This document shows positions 1 through 9,460 of a stretch of 64,000 nt of DNA, piece after piece (within the stretch, counting starts at the first letter, position 1; the number at the start of each line of letters is the position of its first letter). Source of the stretch: Bacillus_AB infantis_B (GTDB taxonomy: Bacteria; Bacillota; Bacilli; Bacillales; Cytobacillaceae). The notes beneath the pieces were generated by a model. The model did not search any database, was not told where the DNA came from, and saw nothing but the letters and a program-made list of their open reading frames with translations. The translations under genes were made by a program, and so were the position numbers. The stretch lies in the NCBI RefSeq assembly GCF_008180445.1, contig NZ_VTER01000003.1, positions 186,001 to 250,000 on the forward strand, written 5' to 3'.

Positions 1-1181
1 CGATTGAAAGGGCTCAGTACCACAGCTGCCCTGTTGTCCTCGGGAGTGCGACACCTTCGCTTGAGACCTTTGCAAGGGCCCAGAAGGGTGTCTATAAAAA
101 GCTGGAGCTCACCAAAAGGATGAACAGCCAGCCTCTCCCAAAGGTGGAAATCGTGGACATGCGGGAGGAATTAAGGGAAGGGAACCGCTCCATGTTCTCC
201 CGCCAGCTTCTTGAAAAATTAAAGGACAGGCTGGAGAAGAAAGAGCAGACTGTACTTTTCCTCAATAAAAGGGGACATTCCTCTTTTGTCATGTGCAGGG
301 ACTGCGGATATGTCGTCAATTGCCCCAATTGCGATATCTCCCTTACCTACCACCAATACAGCCAGCAGATGAAATGCCATTACTGCGGCCATGAAGACCA
401 AGTCCCCCCTGTATGTCCGGAATGCGGAAGCGAACATATCCGCTATTTCGGAACAGGGACGCAGAAAGTGGAAGAAGAGCTTGGAAAAATCCTGCCTGAA
501 GCCAGGGTCGTCAGGATGGACGTTGATACAACGAGCCGAAAAGGCTCACATGAAAGGCTGCTGAACGAATTCCAGGAGGGGCATGCTGATATCCTCCTTG
601 GAACCCAGATGATAGCCAAGGGCCTGGACTTTCCGAATATCACGCTTGTAGGTGTGCTGTCAGCAGACACGATGCTGCACCTCCCCGATTTCCGGGCGTC
701 TGAAAAAACGTTCCAGCTCCTGACACAGGTAAGCGGAAGGGCTGGGCGCCATGAATTGGAGGGAGAAGTGGTTATACAGACCTACACTCCTGAGCATTAC
801 AGCATCGAGCTTGCCGGTGAGCAGGATTTTGAAAGCTTCTACCGGACGGAAATGATGGTCAGAAAGATGCATCAATATCCTCCCTTCTATTATATATCGC
901 TCATCACTGTCAGCCATGAAGATTTAATGAAGGCAGTTTCGGTGACAGAGAAAATAACGCAGTTTGCTGCGGCAAGGCTGAGCCCGGAGGCAAACATTCT
1001 CGGCCCGGTGGCATCGCCGATTCCGCGGATCAATAATAGATATCGCTATCAATGTCTGATAAAATACAAACGGGAACCAGGATTGGAAAAAGTATTAAAA
1101 TCGGTTCTCGACCATTATCAGCAGGAGATATCTGCAGGTTTGCAGATATCGGTTGATCTTAATCCCTATATTATGATGTAG
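1..1181 (+). CDS. priA: Primosomal protein N' (PriA helicase), C-terminal part, 5' end cut by window
   Basis: The reading frame is open from the window edge (first full codon at base 3), so the N-terminal DNA-binding part and Walker A box lie outside. Visible are helicase motif III (LGSATPSLET), four CxxC pairs of the zinc-binding insertion (MCRDCG, NCPNCD, KCHYCG, VCPECG) and the motif V/VI region with GTQMIAKGLDFP and QVSGRAGR. PriA is the 3'-5' superfamily 2 helicase that restarts stalled replication forks by recognising D-loops and loading the primosome. It heads the priA-def-fmt-rsmB order typical of Bacillus. The stop lies 70 bases before the def start. Identification is secure. Confidence 0.97.
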   Translation, partial: IERAQYHSCPVVLGSATPSLETFARAQKGVYKKLELTKRMNSQPLPKVEIVDMREELREGNRSMFSRQLLEKLKDRLEKKEQTVLFLNKRGHSSFVMCRDCGYVVNCPNCDISLTYHQYSQQMKCHYCGHEDQVPPVCPECGSEHIRYFGTGTQKVEEELGKILPEARVVRMDVDTTSRKGSHERLLNEFQEGHADILLGTQMIAKGLDFPNITLVGVLSADTMLHLPDFRASEKTFQLLTQVSGRAGRHELEGEVVIQTYTPEHYSIELAGEQDFESFYRTEMMVRKMHQYPPFYYISLITVSHEDLMKAVSVTEKITQFAAARLSPEANILGPVASPIPRINNRYRYQCLIKYKREPGLEKVLKSVLDHYQQEISAGLQISVDLNPYIMM

Positions 1182-1251
1182 ACGGGGATTAATGGTTATG
1201 AGTTTCGGGGATTTTGTTGAAAATAGAGAAAAAGACATTGGAGGCAATGAT

Positions 1252-1737
1252 TTGGCCGTTAGAAAAATAGTTACTTATCCAGCAGAGATACTTGAAGAGC
1301 CGTGCGAGACGGTTACTGAATTCGATAAGAAGCTTGTGAAGCTTTTGAATGATATGTATGATACGATGATAGAGTTTGACGGCGTAGGGCTTGCCGCCCC
1401 GCAGATCGGGATCAGGAAAAGAATCGCCGTCGTTGATATTGATGATGAAAACGGGACGATTGAGCTCATCAATCCGGAAATCATTGAAACAGGCGGGGAG
1501 CAGAAAGGCCCTGAGGGGTGCCTGAGCTTCCCTGGACTGTATGGAGAAGTGACAAGACCGTTCACTGTTAAAATAAAAGCCCAGGACAGAAAAGGAAAAA
1601 GCTTCACACTGGAGGCAGATGATTTTCTGGCAAGGGCGATTCAGCATGAAATCGATCATTTGGATGGTGTCCTGTTTACTTCAAAAGTGAACAGATACCT
1701 GGAAGAAGAAGAGTTGGAAGGGTTGGAAAGCGAATGA
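1252..1737 (+). CDS. def: Peptide deformylase
   Basis: This metalloenzyme removes the N-formyl group from nascent proteins. The three family motifs are present: GVGLAAPQIG (residues 44-53), EGCLSFP with metal ligand Cys90, and QHEIDHLDG with ligands His132 and His136 and catalytic Glu133. The start is placed at TTG 1252, preceded by GGAGG at 1240-1244 with a 7-base spacer. The resulting N-terminus, MAVRKIVTYPAEIL, matches the family, whereas the upstream ATG at 1192 adds an unsupported 20-residue extension. It gives 161 residues, the usual DefA length. Its stop overlaps the fmt start by 4 bases, which fits the coupled role of the two enzymes. Confidence 0.96.
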   Translation: MAVRKIVTYPAEILEEPCETVTEFDKKLVKLLNDMYDTMIEFDGVGLAAPQIGIRKRIAVVDIDDENGTIELINPEIIETGGEQKGPEGCLSFPGLYGEVTRPFTVKIKAQDRKGKSFTLEADDFLARAIQHEIDHLDGVLFTSKVNRYLEEEELEGLESE

Positions 1738-2690
1738 CAAAAATCGTATTTATGGGAACACCGGATTTCTCGGTGCCTATCTTAAAGCAATTGATATCGG
1801 AAGGCTATAATGTGATTGCAGCGGTAACGCAGCCGGACAGGCCGGTCGGCAGGAAAAGAGTCCTGACACCTCCTCCCGTCAAGGCGGAAGCTGTAAAGCA
1901 GGGAATCCCTGTCTACCAGCCCGAGAAAATCCGCGTTAAAGAAGAGCTGGAGAAGATCCTGGCCCTTGAGCCTGACCTGATCGTCACAGCTGCATTTGGC
2001 CAGATTTTGCCGAAGGAGCTGCTGGATTACCCTAAATACGGCTGCATCAATGTTCATGCTTCCCTGCTTCCTGAGCTGAGGGGCGGCGCACCGATCCATT
2101 ATTCGATCATCCAGGGGAAAGAAAAGACAGGCATCACCATCATGTATATGGCTGAAAAGCTGGATGCAGGCGATATTCTGACACAGGCGGAGGTTGTCAT
2201 CGAGGAGAACGATACGGCAGGCTCCCTCTTTGATAAGCTGAGCGAAGCAGGGGCAGCCCTTCTGTCAGAAACGCTTCCAAAGCTGCTCAAGGGCGAGCTT
2301 GAGCCGATTCCTCAAAATGATGAAGAGGCGACTTTTGCTTATAATATAAAAAGAGAGCAGGAACAGGTTGACTGGACTAAGACAGGTGAAGAAATATACA
2401 ACCATATCCGCGGCATGAATCCCTGGCCTGTAGCTTTTACCACCCTTGACGGGTCAGTGCTGAAACTGTGGAGCTCTGAAAAAGTCGGCCTGAAGGAAAA
2501 AGCCCTTCCCGGAACGGTTGTCGGGATTGAGAAAGACGGCTTTATCGCGGCAGCCGGGAATATGACCGGCATTAAGATTACCGAGCTGCAGCCGGCCGGC
2601 AAGAAAAAAATGTCCGGAGAACAATTTCTCCGCGGGGCAGGCTCTTCCATGAGCATCGGCACTGTGCTGGGAGAAAAGCATGGGGAATAA
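1734..2690 (+). CDS. fmt: Methionyl-tRNA formyltransferase
   Basis: It transfers a formyl group from 10-formyltetrahydrofolate to initiator Met-tRNA. The N-terminus has the GART-fold signature MGTPDFSVPIL. The catalytic triad is intact as Asn106 and His108 in NVHASLLPELRGGAP and Asp144 in LDAGDILTQ. The C-terminal part (about 205-318) corresponds to the OB-fold tRNA-binding domain. Length 318 is normal. The ATG overlaps the def stop by 4 bases (ATGA), and the 3' end overlaps rsmB by 11 bases, indicating translational coupling. Confidence 0.97.
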   Translation: MTKIVFMGTPDFSVPILKQLISEGYNVIAAVTQPDRPVGRKRVLTPPPVKAEAVKQGIPVYQPEKIRVKEELEKILALEPDLIVTAAFGQILPKELLDYPKYGCINVHASLLPELRGGAPIHYSIIQGKEKTGITIMYMAEKLDAGDILTQAEVVIEENDTAGSLFDKLSEAGAALLSETLPKLLKGELEPIPQNDEEATFAYNIKREQEQVDWTKTGEEIYNHIRGMNPWPVAFTTLDGSVLKLWSSEKVGLKEKALPGTVVGIEKDGFIAAAGNMTGIKITELQPAGKKKMSGEQFLRGAGSSMSIGTVLGEKHGE

Positions 2691-4026
2691 AAATGTGCGC
2701 GAGGCAGCGGTAGAGCTGCTGGAAGCTATTGAAAAAAACCAGTCATATAGCAATCTCCTTTTGAACAGCAGCATAAAGAAAAATGATATCAGCAGCAAAG
2801 ATGTCGGGCTCTTGACAGAGCTTGTCTACGGTACCCTGCAAAGGAAAATGTCCCTTGATTATCAGATGGAGCCCTTCCTTAAGAATCCGAAGAAACTAGA
2901 AAGCTGGGTACGGCAGCTGCTCAGGATCACTTTTTACCAGATGATCTATCTGGATAAAATCCCTGACCGGGCCGCTATCTATGAAGCGGTGGAAATCGCC
3001 AAGCGCAAAGGGCATAAAGGAATTTCCGGGATGGTCAATGGCGTGCTGCGGAGCCTGCAGAGGCAGGGGGCCCGCAGTTTCGACAGCATCAAGGACAGGG
3101 TGGAAAGGCTGGCAATGGAAACGAGCCATCCGATCTGGCTGGTCGAAAGATGGGTAGAACAGCTTGGATTTGACCGGGCAAAAGAAATGTGCGAGCTGAA
3201 CCTTACAGCTCCCCTGCAGACAGGAAGGGTCAATCTTGTAAAGGCGGGCATGGATGAAGTCCTTGAAATGCTTGAAGAAGAAGGCTATCTTGTTGAAGCG
3301 AGCCCAGTCATCCCTGAGGCAGTTAAAAGCAGAAAAGGGAATCTTGCCCATTCTCGGGCATTCAAGGAAGGCTATCTGAGCATCCAGGATGAAAGTTCCA
3401 TGCTTGCGGCATATGCCCTGGGAGCAGAAAAGGATAATCACATTCTTGATGCATGTGCAGCTCCCGGAGGGAAAACTACGCATATTGCCGAAAAGCTTGA
3501 AAATACCGGAAGCGTCATTTCCCTTGACCTGCATGAACATAAGGTTAAGCTTATTGCTGACAATGCCAGTAGACTGGGGCTGTCAAATATAGAAACAAAG
3601 GCGATGGACAGCAGGACTGTACAGGAGCATTTCGATGAAGGCTCTTTCGACCGCATCCTGCTTGACGCCCCATGTTCCGGTCTTGGTGTTATGAGGCGCA
3701 AGCCTGACATGAAATACACTAAAAAAGAAGAAGATATCATGCATCTGCAGAAAGTGCAGCTCAAACTGCTCGAAGCAGTCGCCCCTCTGCTGAAGGACGG
3801 GGGGACCCTTGTCTACAGCACATGTACAGTGGATCGGGAAGAAAACGAAAACGCAGTGAGGCAATTCCTTGATTCACATCCTGAATTCTCCGGCGACCAT
3901 TCTTTAGCGGAGAGGCTGCCTGAAGCAGTGAGAGCATTGGCAAAAGACTTTGAACTACAAATATTGCCCCAGGACCTGGGGTCGGACGGCTTTTATATAG
4001 CCAGCCTGAGAAAGAAGGTGCAATAG
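2680..4026 (+). CDS. rsmB: 16S rRNA (cytosine-967-C5)-methyltransferase
   Basis: This SAM-dependent enzyme modifies cytosine 967 of 16S rRNA (historically Sun/Fmu). Residues 1-140 form a NusB-like RNA-binding domain. The Rossmann methyltransferase follows, with SAM-binding motif DACAAPGGKTTHIAEKL, motif IV DAPCSGLGV containing the release cysteine, and motif VI YSTCTVDREENE containing the catalytic cysteine. The 448-residue length is normal. It starts inside fmt and its stop shares one base with the rlmN GTG. Confidence 0.95.
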   Translation: MGNKNVREAAVELLEAIEKNQSYSNLLLNSSIKKNDISSKDVGLLTELVYGTLQRKMSLDYQMEPFLKNPKKLESWVRQLLRITFYQMIYLDKIPDRAAIYEAVEIAKRKGHKGISGMVNGVLRSLQRQGARSFDSIKDRVERLAMETSHPIWLVERWVEQLGFDRAKEMCELNLTAPLQTGRVNLVKAGMDEVLEMLEEEGYLVEASPVIPEAVKSRKGNLAHSRAFKEGYLSIQDESSMLAAYALGAEKDNHILDACAAPGGKTTHIAEKLENTGSVISLDLHEHKVKLIADNASRLGLSNIETKAMDSRTVQEHFDEGSFDRILLDAPCSGLGVMRRKPDMKYTKKEEDIMHLQKVQLKLLEAVAPLLKDGGTLVYSTCTVDREENENAVRQFLDSHPEFSGDHSLAERLPEAVRALAKDFELQILPQDLGSDGFYIASLRKKVQ

Positions 4027-5114
4027 TGGAAAACGTTAAAACAACAGAGAAGAAGCAGACAGCCGAGCAAAAACCATCCATCTATTCATTGCAGCTCGAT
4101 GAGCTGAAGGATTGGCTCAAGGATAATAACGAGAAGGCATTCCGTGCCGCCCAGATTTTCGAATGGCTTTACCAGAAACGGGTGGCATCATTCGAAGATA
4201 TGACAAACCTCTCAAAAGCTTTGAGAGATAAACTGAATGAAAGCTTTACCCTGACGACATTAAAAACACTTATCCAGCAGACCTCTTCTGATGGAACAAT
4301 CAAGTTTCTGTTCGAGCTTCATGACGGCTATTCCATCGAAACTGTTTTGATGCGCCATGAATACGGAAATTCCGTCTGTGTGACAACCCAGGTGGGCTGC
4401 CGGATAGGCTGTACATTCTGCGCTTCCACACTCGGAGGATTAAAACGTAATTTGGAAGCAGGAGAAATCGTTGCCCAGGTCGTAAAAGTACAACAGGCAC
4501 TTGATGAAACGGATGAAAGGGTCAGCTCAGTTGTCATCATGGGCATCGGCGAGCCATTTGATAATTATGATCATATGATGTCTTTCCTAAGAATCATCAA
4601 CCATGATGACGGGCTCAATATCGGAGCGCGCCATATTACGGTTTCAACAAGCGGGATCATTCCGAAAATCTACAAATTTGCAGATGAGAACATGCAGATC
4701 AACTTCGCAGTTTCCCTGCATGCGCCAAACACGGAAATCCGCAGCAGGCTGATGCCGATCAACCGGGCATATAAACTGCCGGACCTGATGGAAGCCATCC
4801 GCTATTACGTCGATAAAACGGGCAGGCGGGTAAGCTTTGAATATGGCTTGTTCGGGAGTGTGAATGACCAGGTGGAGCATGCTGAGGAGCTGGCTTCACT
4901 GATTAAAGGGCTGAAATGCCACGTGAACCTGATTCCCGTCAATTATGTGCCTGAAAGGGATTATGTAAGAACACCGAAGGATCAGATCTTTGCTTTTGAA
5001 AAAGCGCTGAAGAACAGAGGTGTGAACGTGACCATCCGCCGCGAGCAGGGCCATGATATTGATGCAGCATGCGGCCAGCTCCGTGCGAAGGAGCGCAAAG
5101 AAGAGACGAGGTGA
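4026..5114 (+). CDS. rlmN: Dual-specificity 23S rRNA / tRNA adenine-C2 methyltransferase (radical SAM)
   Basis: RlmN methylates A2503 of 23S rRNA, and A37 of some tRNAs, by a radical SAM mechanism. The 4Fe-4S cluster motif is Cys125, Cys129 and Cys132 (CRIGCTFC). The C-terminal DAACGQLRA carries the cysteine methylated during catalysis, and a SAM-contact motif MGIGEPFDN is visible. Translation begins at GTG 4026, overlapping the rsmB TAG by one base. The 362-residue length agrees with the family. Confidence 0.96.
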   Translation: MENVKTTEKKQTAEQKPSIYSLQLDELKDWLKDNNEKAFRAAQIFEWLYQKRVASFEDMTNLSKALRDKLNESFTLTTLKTLIQQTSSDGTIKFLFELHDGYSIETVLMRHEYGNSVCVTTQVGCRIGCTFCASTLGGLKRNLEAGEIVAQVVKVQQALDETDERVSSVVIMGIGEPFDNYDHMMSFLRIINHDDGLNIGARHITVSTSGIIPKIYKFADENMQINFAVSLHAPNTEIRSRLMPINRAYKLPDLMEAIRYYVDKTGRRVSFEYGLFGSVNDQVEHAEELASLIKGLKCHVNLIPVNYVPERDYVRTPKDQIFAFEKALKNRGVNVTIRREQGHDIDAACGQLRAKERKEETR

Positions 5115-5118
5115 CAGA

Positions 5119-5880
5119 ATGAAAGCTGTCTTTATGACGGACAGGGGTAAGATCCGTCAGCACAATGAAGATAACGGCGGAATTTTTGTCAACCGCAGCG
5201 GGCAGCGCCTTGCCATCGTAGCCGATGGCATGGGCGGCCACCGTGCGGGTGACGTTGCCAGTGAGATGACCCTCCTGAAGCTGAAGGAGTTCTGGGAAGG
5301 CAATACAGGGATTGAGACACCTGAGCAGGCTGAAGAATGGCTGAGGACCAATATCGGAGAAGTGAATGCGCTGTTATTCGAACATTCAAAGAATAACAGT
5401 GAATGCGAAGGCATGGGGACGACCATCGTTGCCGCCATTGCGACCGGCCTGTTTGCCACCATTGCCAATATTGGCGACAGCAGGGGTTACATATTGAATG
5501 AATCTGGGTTCAAGCAGCTGACAGAAGACCATTCCCTTGTAAATGAGCTCCTCCGGTCAGGCCAGATTACAAAAGAAGATGCAGAGCATCATCCCCGGAA
5601 GAATGTTTTGCTGAGAGCACTTGGAACAGAAGAAAAGGTACAGATGGACACCAGGACCATCGTATTTGAGGAAGAAGATCTGCTGCTTCTCAGTTCGGAT
5701 GGACTGACAAATAAAGTTTCAGAGCAGGAGATGCATGAAATCCTTGCCGGGGAGAAAAAGCTCGATGATAAGGCAGCGGATCTGATCCGGCTTGCCAATG
5801 ACAACGGCGGTGAGGACAATATCACCCTCGTGATTGTCGAGTTCTTGGATGCCGGCAGCTCTGGTGATACAGAATGCTGA
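5119..5880 (+). CDS. prpC: PP2C-type Ser/Thr protein phosphatase (Stp/PrpC)
   Basis: This Mn/Mg-dependent phosphatase reverses phosphorylation by the adjacent kinase PrkC. PP2C motifs are present: TDRGKIRQHNEDN with Asp18, VADGMGGH with Asp36, SSDGLTNK and GGEDNIT near the C-terminus. ATG 5119 is chosen because it follows a GAGGTGA ribosome binding site at 5108-5114; the in-frame ATG at 5053 lies inside rlmN and lacks one. The product is 253 residues, close to Bacillus PrpC. The last 7 bases overlap prkC, as expected for the kinase/phosphatase pair. Confidence 0.96.
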   Translation: MKAVFMTDRGKIRQHNEDNGGIFVNRSGQRLAIVADGMGGHRAGDVASEMTLLKLKEFWEGNTGIETPEQAEEWLRTNIGEVNALLFEHSKNNSECEGMGTTIVAAIATGLFATIANIGDSRGYILNESGFKQLTEDHSLVNELLRSGQITKEDAEHHPRKNVLLRALGTEEKVQMDTRTIVFEEEDLLLLSSDGLTNKVSEQEMHEILAGEKKLDDKAADLIRLANDNGGEDNITLVIVEFLDAGSSGDTEC

Positions 5881-7850
5881 TTGGTAAAAGAATAAGCGGC
5901 CGCTATAAGATTCTGGATATGATCGGCGGCGGCGGGATGGCGAATGTTTATCTGGCGCATGACATGATCCTGGACCGCGATGTGGCCGTAAAGATCCTGC
6001 GCCTGGATTTTGCTGAAAATGATGAATTCATCAGGAGATTCCACCGTGAAGCGCAATCGGCTACAAGCCTCGCACATCCGAATATAGTGAGCATCTATGA
6101 TGTCGGCGAAGAAGATTCAATCTATTATATTGTCATGGAATATGTGGAAGGGCAGACACTCAAACAATATATACAGCAGCATTCCCCTGTACCCGTCGAC
6201 ACGGCACTGGATATTATGAAACAGCTTCTTTCCGCCATTTCCCACGCCCATCAGCATCATATTGTGCACAGGGACATCAAGCCGCATAATATCCTGGTTG
6301 ACCGGCTGGGGAATGTGAAAATTACAGATTTCGGGATTGCCATGGCCCTGAGTTCAACAAGCATCACCCAGACCAACTCTGTGCTTGGCTCTGTCCATTA
6401 TCTTTCCCCTGAACAGGCAAGAGGGGGGATGGCCAATAAGAAATCGGATATATACTCCCTTGGAATTGTAATGTTTGAGCTTCTGACCGGCAGGCTGCCG
6501 TTTTCAGGAGAGTCCGCGGTTTCCATCGCGCTTAAGCATCTTCAGTCCGAAACCCCTTCATTAAGAAGGTGGAATCCGTCTATTCCCCAAAGCGTTGAAA
6601 ATATCGTCTTGAAGGCAACTGCGAAGGATCCCTTCCACCGTTATGAAAATGTAGAGGATATGGAGGAAGATATCAGGACCGCCCTTGAACCGGACAGGAT
6701 GAATGAAAAGAAATTTTCGGTGCCTGATGATGATGATGCCACCAAAGCGATTCCGGTGATCACCAGTGATCATCCTTATCAGAATATGGACGAAACGCGC
6801 GTACATGAAAAAGATGATAAAGGCTCTGCAGCGGGTCCGGCTCCTGCTGCCAAAAAACAAAAGAATGATAAGAAAAAGAAGAAGAAGTGGCCGATTGTCC
6901 TTGTTTCTCTTTTTCTCTTCTTTGTTGTATTGGGAGTACTGGCCCTGACAGTCCTTCCTGAGCTGTTTCTGCCTAAGGAAATCGAGGTTCCTGATGTGGC
7001 AGGGGAAACGATTGAGGATGCCACATCCATACTGACAAAAGCAGGTTTTGAGGTGGAAGATCCGGTCGAGATTAATGATGAAGAGGTAGAAGAGGGACTC
7101 GTTATCAAAACCGATCCGAAAGCCGGCAGGATGGCGAAGGAAGAATCCAGTATAACGATATATTTAAGTTCCGGGAAAGAGAAGTTTGAAATGTCGGACT
7201 ATACCGGAAGATCCTTTGAAGAGGTCGAAAGCCTCCTTGAGAAAGAGGGTTTTACACAAATCACCCGGGAGGACGCCAATAATGAGGAAGAGCCTGAAGG
7301 TACAATCCTTGAGCAGTCTATCGATGAAGGGGAAGAAGTAATCCCTGGCGAAACCGGGATCGAGTTCACCGTAAGCAGTGGACCTGAACCTATTGTCCTG
7401 AAGGATCTTACTGGTCTGAATCTAAAGGGAGTTCAGGATTATGCCGAATCAACGGGACTGAAGATCGATACATCGAAAGAAGAGTACCATGATACAGTTG
7501 AAAAAGGTCTCGTCATCAGCCAGTCGCAGCCCGAAGGAACTGAGCTTGGCAAAGGTTCCGGCCTGTCAGTCACTTTCTCAAAAGGCAAGGAAGAGATCCC
7601 TCCAAAAACAGTGCCAGTAGAAATCACGATACCATATGAGCCTGAGGAAGAAGGGGAGCCGCAGGAAATCCAGATCCTTGTTGAAGATATGAATAATAAG
7701 ATGACAGCGCCTTTTGATACCTTCTACATTACGGAAGAACGCAAGTATAATTTGGAACTATTGATACAGGAAGGCAGCAAAGCGTATTATAAAGTTCTGA
7801 GAAACAGCCAGCAGATTATTGATGAAGAAGTCGATTATCCCGGGAACTAA
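5874..7850 (+). CDS. prkC: Membrane Ser/Thr protein kinase with PASTA domains
   Basis: This Hanks-type kinase senses peptidoglycan fragments and acts in germination and stationary-phase control. The cytoplasmic kinase domain (about 10-270) has Lys40 in VAVKIL, the catalytic loop HRDIKPHN and TDFG. A charged Lys-rich linker precedes one membrane segment (about 340-362). Three extracellular PASTA repeats follow, starting near VPDVAG, SDYTGR and LKDLTG, then a C-terminal beta-rich tail. The length of 658 is typical. It overlaps prpC by 7 bases. Confidence 0.97.
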   Translation: MLIGKRISGRYKILDMIGGGGMANVYLAHDMILDRDVAVKILRLDFAENDEFIRRFHREAQSATSLAHPNIVSIYDVGEEDSIYYIVMEYVEGQTLKQYIQQHSPVPVDTALDIMKQLLSAISHAHQHHIVHRDIKPHNILVDRLGNVKITDFGIAMALSSTSITQTNSVLGSVHYLSPEQARGGMANKKSDIYSLGIVMFELLTGRLPFSGESAVSIALKHLQSETPSLRRWNPSIPQSVENIVLKATAKDPFHRYENVEDMEEDIRTALEPDRMNEKKFSVPDDDDATKAIPVITSDHPYQNMDETRVHEKDDKGSAAGPAPAAKKQKNDKKKKKKWPIVLVSLFLFFVVLGVLALTVLPELFLPKEIEVPDVAGETIEDATSILTKAGFEVEDPVEINDEEVEEGLVIKTDPKAGRMAKEESSITIYLSSGKEKFEMSDYTGRSFEEVESLLEKEGFTQITREDANNEEEPEGTILEQSIDEGEEVIPGETGIEFTVSSGPEPIVLKDLTGLNLKGVQDYAESTGLKIDTSKEEYHDTVEKGLVISQSQPEGTELGKGSGLSVTFSKGKEEIPPKTVPVEITIPYEPEEEGEPQEIQILVEDMNNKMTAPFDTFYITEERKYNLELLIQEGSKAYYKVLRNSQQIIDEEVDYPGN

Positions 7851-7870
7851 AAAGAATTAGGAGTGTTTGT

Positions 7871-8752
7871 ATGCCTGAAGGCAAAATCATTAAGGCATTA
7901 AGCGGATTCTATTATGTGCTTAGCGGCGAAAGAACTGTGCAATGCAGGGGCAGGGGAGTGTTCAGGAAAAACAAGATCACCCCCCTTGTCGGAGACAATG
8001 TCGTATATCAGGCAGATAACGACAGTGAAGGATATATCCTTGAAGTGAAAGAAAGAAAAAATGAACTGATCAGGCCTCCGATTGCCAATGTGGACCAGGC
8101 AATTCTTGTTTTTTCAGCTATTGAACCGGATTTCAGTACTGCTTTACTGGACCGTTTCCTTGTGCTGGTTGAATTCAACCATATCCAGCCGGTTATCTGC
8201 ATCTCAAAAATGGACCTGGTGAATGAAGAAGAGAGAATGAAGATTGAGGACTACGCAGGTTCCTACAGGGACGCTGGCTATGATGTGCTGCTGACTTCTT
8301 CAGAAAATGGGATCGGGATTGATGAACTGCTTCCTTTCCTTGAAAGGGGGATTTCGGTTTTTGCCGGGCAGTCGGGAGTAGGAAAGTCTTCTCTCCTTAA
8401 TGCCCTCCGGCCGGAGCTGGAGCTCAAAACGGATATCATTTCCTCACATCTGGGAAGAGGGAAGCATACAACTCGCCACGTAGAGCTGATTGAAATCGGC
8501 CAGGGATTTGTTGCTGATACGCCGGGATTCAGCTCCCTTGAATTCACCGATATTGAAGCAGAAGAACTGAATTTCTGCTTCCCTGATATCAGGGAAAAAA
8601 GCGAGGCTTGCAAATTCCGTGCCTGCCTTCATATTTCCGAGCCGAAATGTGCGGTCAAAGCAGCGGTTGACAACGGTGAAATACCGCAATACAGATATGA
8701 GCATTACAAAGATTTCCTCCAGGAAATAAAAGATAGAAAGCCGAGGTATTAA
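7871..8752 (+). CDS. rsgA: Ribosome small-subunit GTPase A (circularly permuted)
   Basis: RsgA (YloQ/CpgA in Bacillus) is a late 30S maturation GTPase. The circular permutation is seen directly: the G4-like motif SKMD (112-115) precedes the P-loop GQSGVGKSS (166-174), which precedes G3 DTPG (216-219). An OB-fold occupies the N-terminus, and a C-terminal zinc site is formed by Cys247, Cys252, His254 and Cys260. The ATG follows TAGGAG 20 bases after prkC. Length 293 is typical. Confidence 0.96.
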   Translation: MPEGKIIKALSGFYYVLSGERTVQCRGRGVFRKNKITPLVGDNVVYQADNDSEGYILEVKERKNELIRPPIANVDQAILVFSAIEPDFSTALLDRFLVLVEFNHIQPVICISKMDLVNEEERMKIEDYAGSYRDAGYDVLLTSSENGIGIDELLPFLERGISVFAGQSGVGKSSLLNALRPELELKTDIISSHLGRGKHTTRHVELIEIGQGFVADTPGFSSLEFTDIEAEELNFCFPDIREKSEACKFRACLHISEPKCAVKAAVDNGEIPQYRYEHYKDFLQEIKDRKPRY

Positions 8753-8753
8753 T

Positions 8754-9398
8754 ATGGTTAAGATTGCACCATCGATATTATCTGCTGATTTTTCCCGGCT
8801 GGGAGAAGAAATCAAGGATGTAGAAAGGGGAGGGGCCGACTATATCCATGTGGATGTAATGGATGGCCATTTTGTCCCGAATATCACGATCGGCCCGCTG
8901 ATTGTAGAGGCAGTCAGACCGATTACAAAGCTGCCGCTTGATGTGCATCTGATGATTGAAAATCCAGATCAGTATATCGAAGCCTTCGCCAAGGCAGGCG
9001 CCGATTATATTACAGTCCATGCAGAAGCATCCAGGCATCTGCACCGGACGATCCATCTTATCAAATCTTATGGAGTAAAAGCAGGCGTCGTCCTGAATCC
9101 GGCGACCCCGGCAGAAGCTCTTAAGCATATCATCCAGGATATCGACATGGTCCTGCTGATGACAGTGAATCCTGGCTTTGGGGGCCAGAAATTCATTTCA
9201 TCGGTGCTCCCGAAAATCAGGCAGGTAAAAGAAATGGCCGCAGAGCAGGGGCTGGATCTTGAAATTGAAGTGGATGGCGGTGTGAATGAGGAGACGGCCA
9301 AGCTCTGTATAGAGGCAGGGGCAAATGTCCTTGTCGCCGGTTCTGCCGTTTATAATCAGAAAGACCGTGCGAAAGCAATCGCAGCACTTAGAGGATAA
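8754..9398 (+). CDS. rpe: Ribulose-phosphate 3-epimerase
   Basis: It interconverts ribulose 5-phosphate and xylulose 5-phosphate in the pentose phosphate pathway. The TIM-barrel signatures are clear: APSILSADFS, HVDVMDGHFVPN with metal-binding His and catalytic Asp, DVHLMI, MTVNPGFGGQ and EVDGGVN. Length 214 is normal. The start lies one base after the rsgA stop, with GAGG as the likely ribosome binding site inside the rsgA end. A strong terminator follows directly. Confidence 0.97.
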   Translation: MVKIAPSILSADFSRLGEEIKDVERGGADYIHVDVMDGHFVPNITIGPLIVEAVRPITKLPLDVHLMIENPDQYIEAFAKAGADYITVHAEASRHLHRTIHLIKSYGVKAGVVLNPATPAEALKHIIQDIDMVLLMTVNPGFGGQKFISSVLPKIRQVKEMAAEQGLDLEIEVDGGVNEETAKLCIEAGANVLVAGSAVYNQKDRAKAIAALRG

Positions 9399-9403
9399 AA
9401 AAA

Positions 9404-9437
9404 GGAAAGCCAGCTGAATGATTCGGCTGGCTTTTCT
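9404..9437 (+). terminator. Rho-independent terminator after rpe
   Basis: GAAAGCCAGC pairs with GCTGGCTTTT across a short loop and is followed by a T-rich stretch. It ends the priA-to-rpe transcription block before thiN. Confidence 0.8.
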
Positions 9438-9460
9438 ATAAGCTAATTTAAGAAAGACAG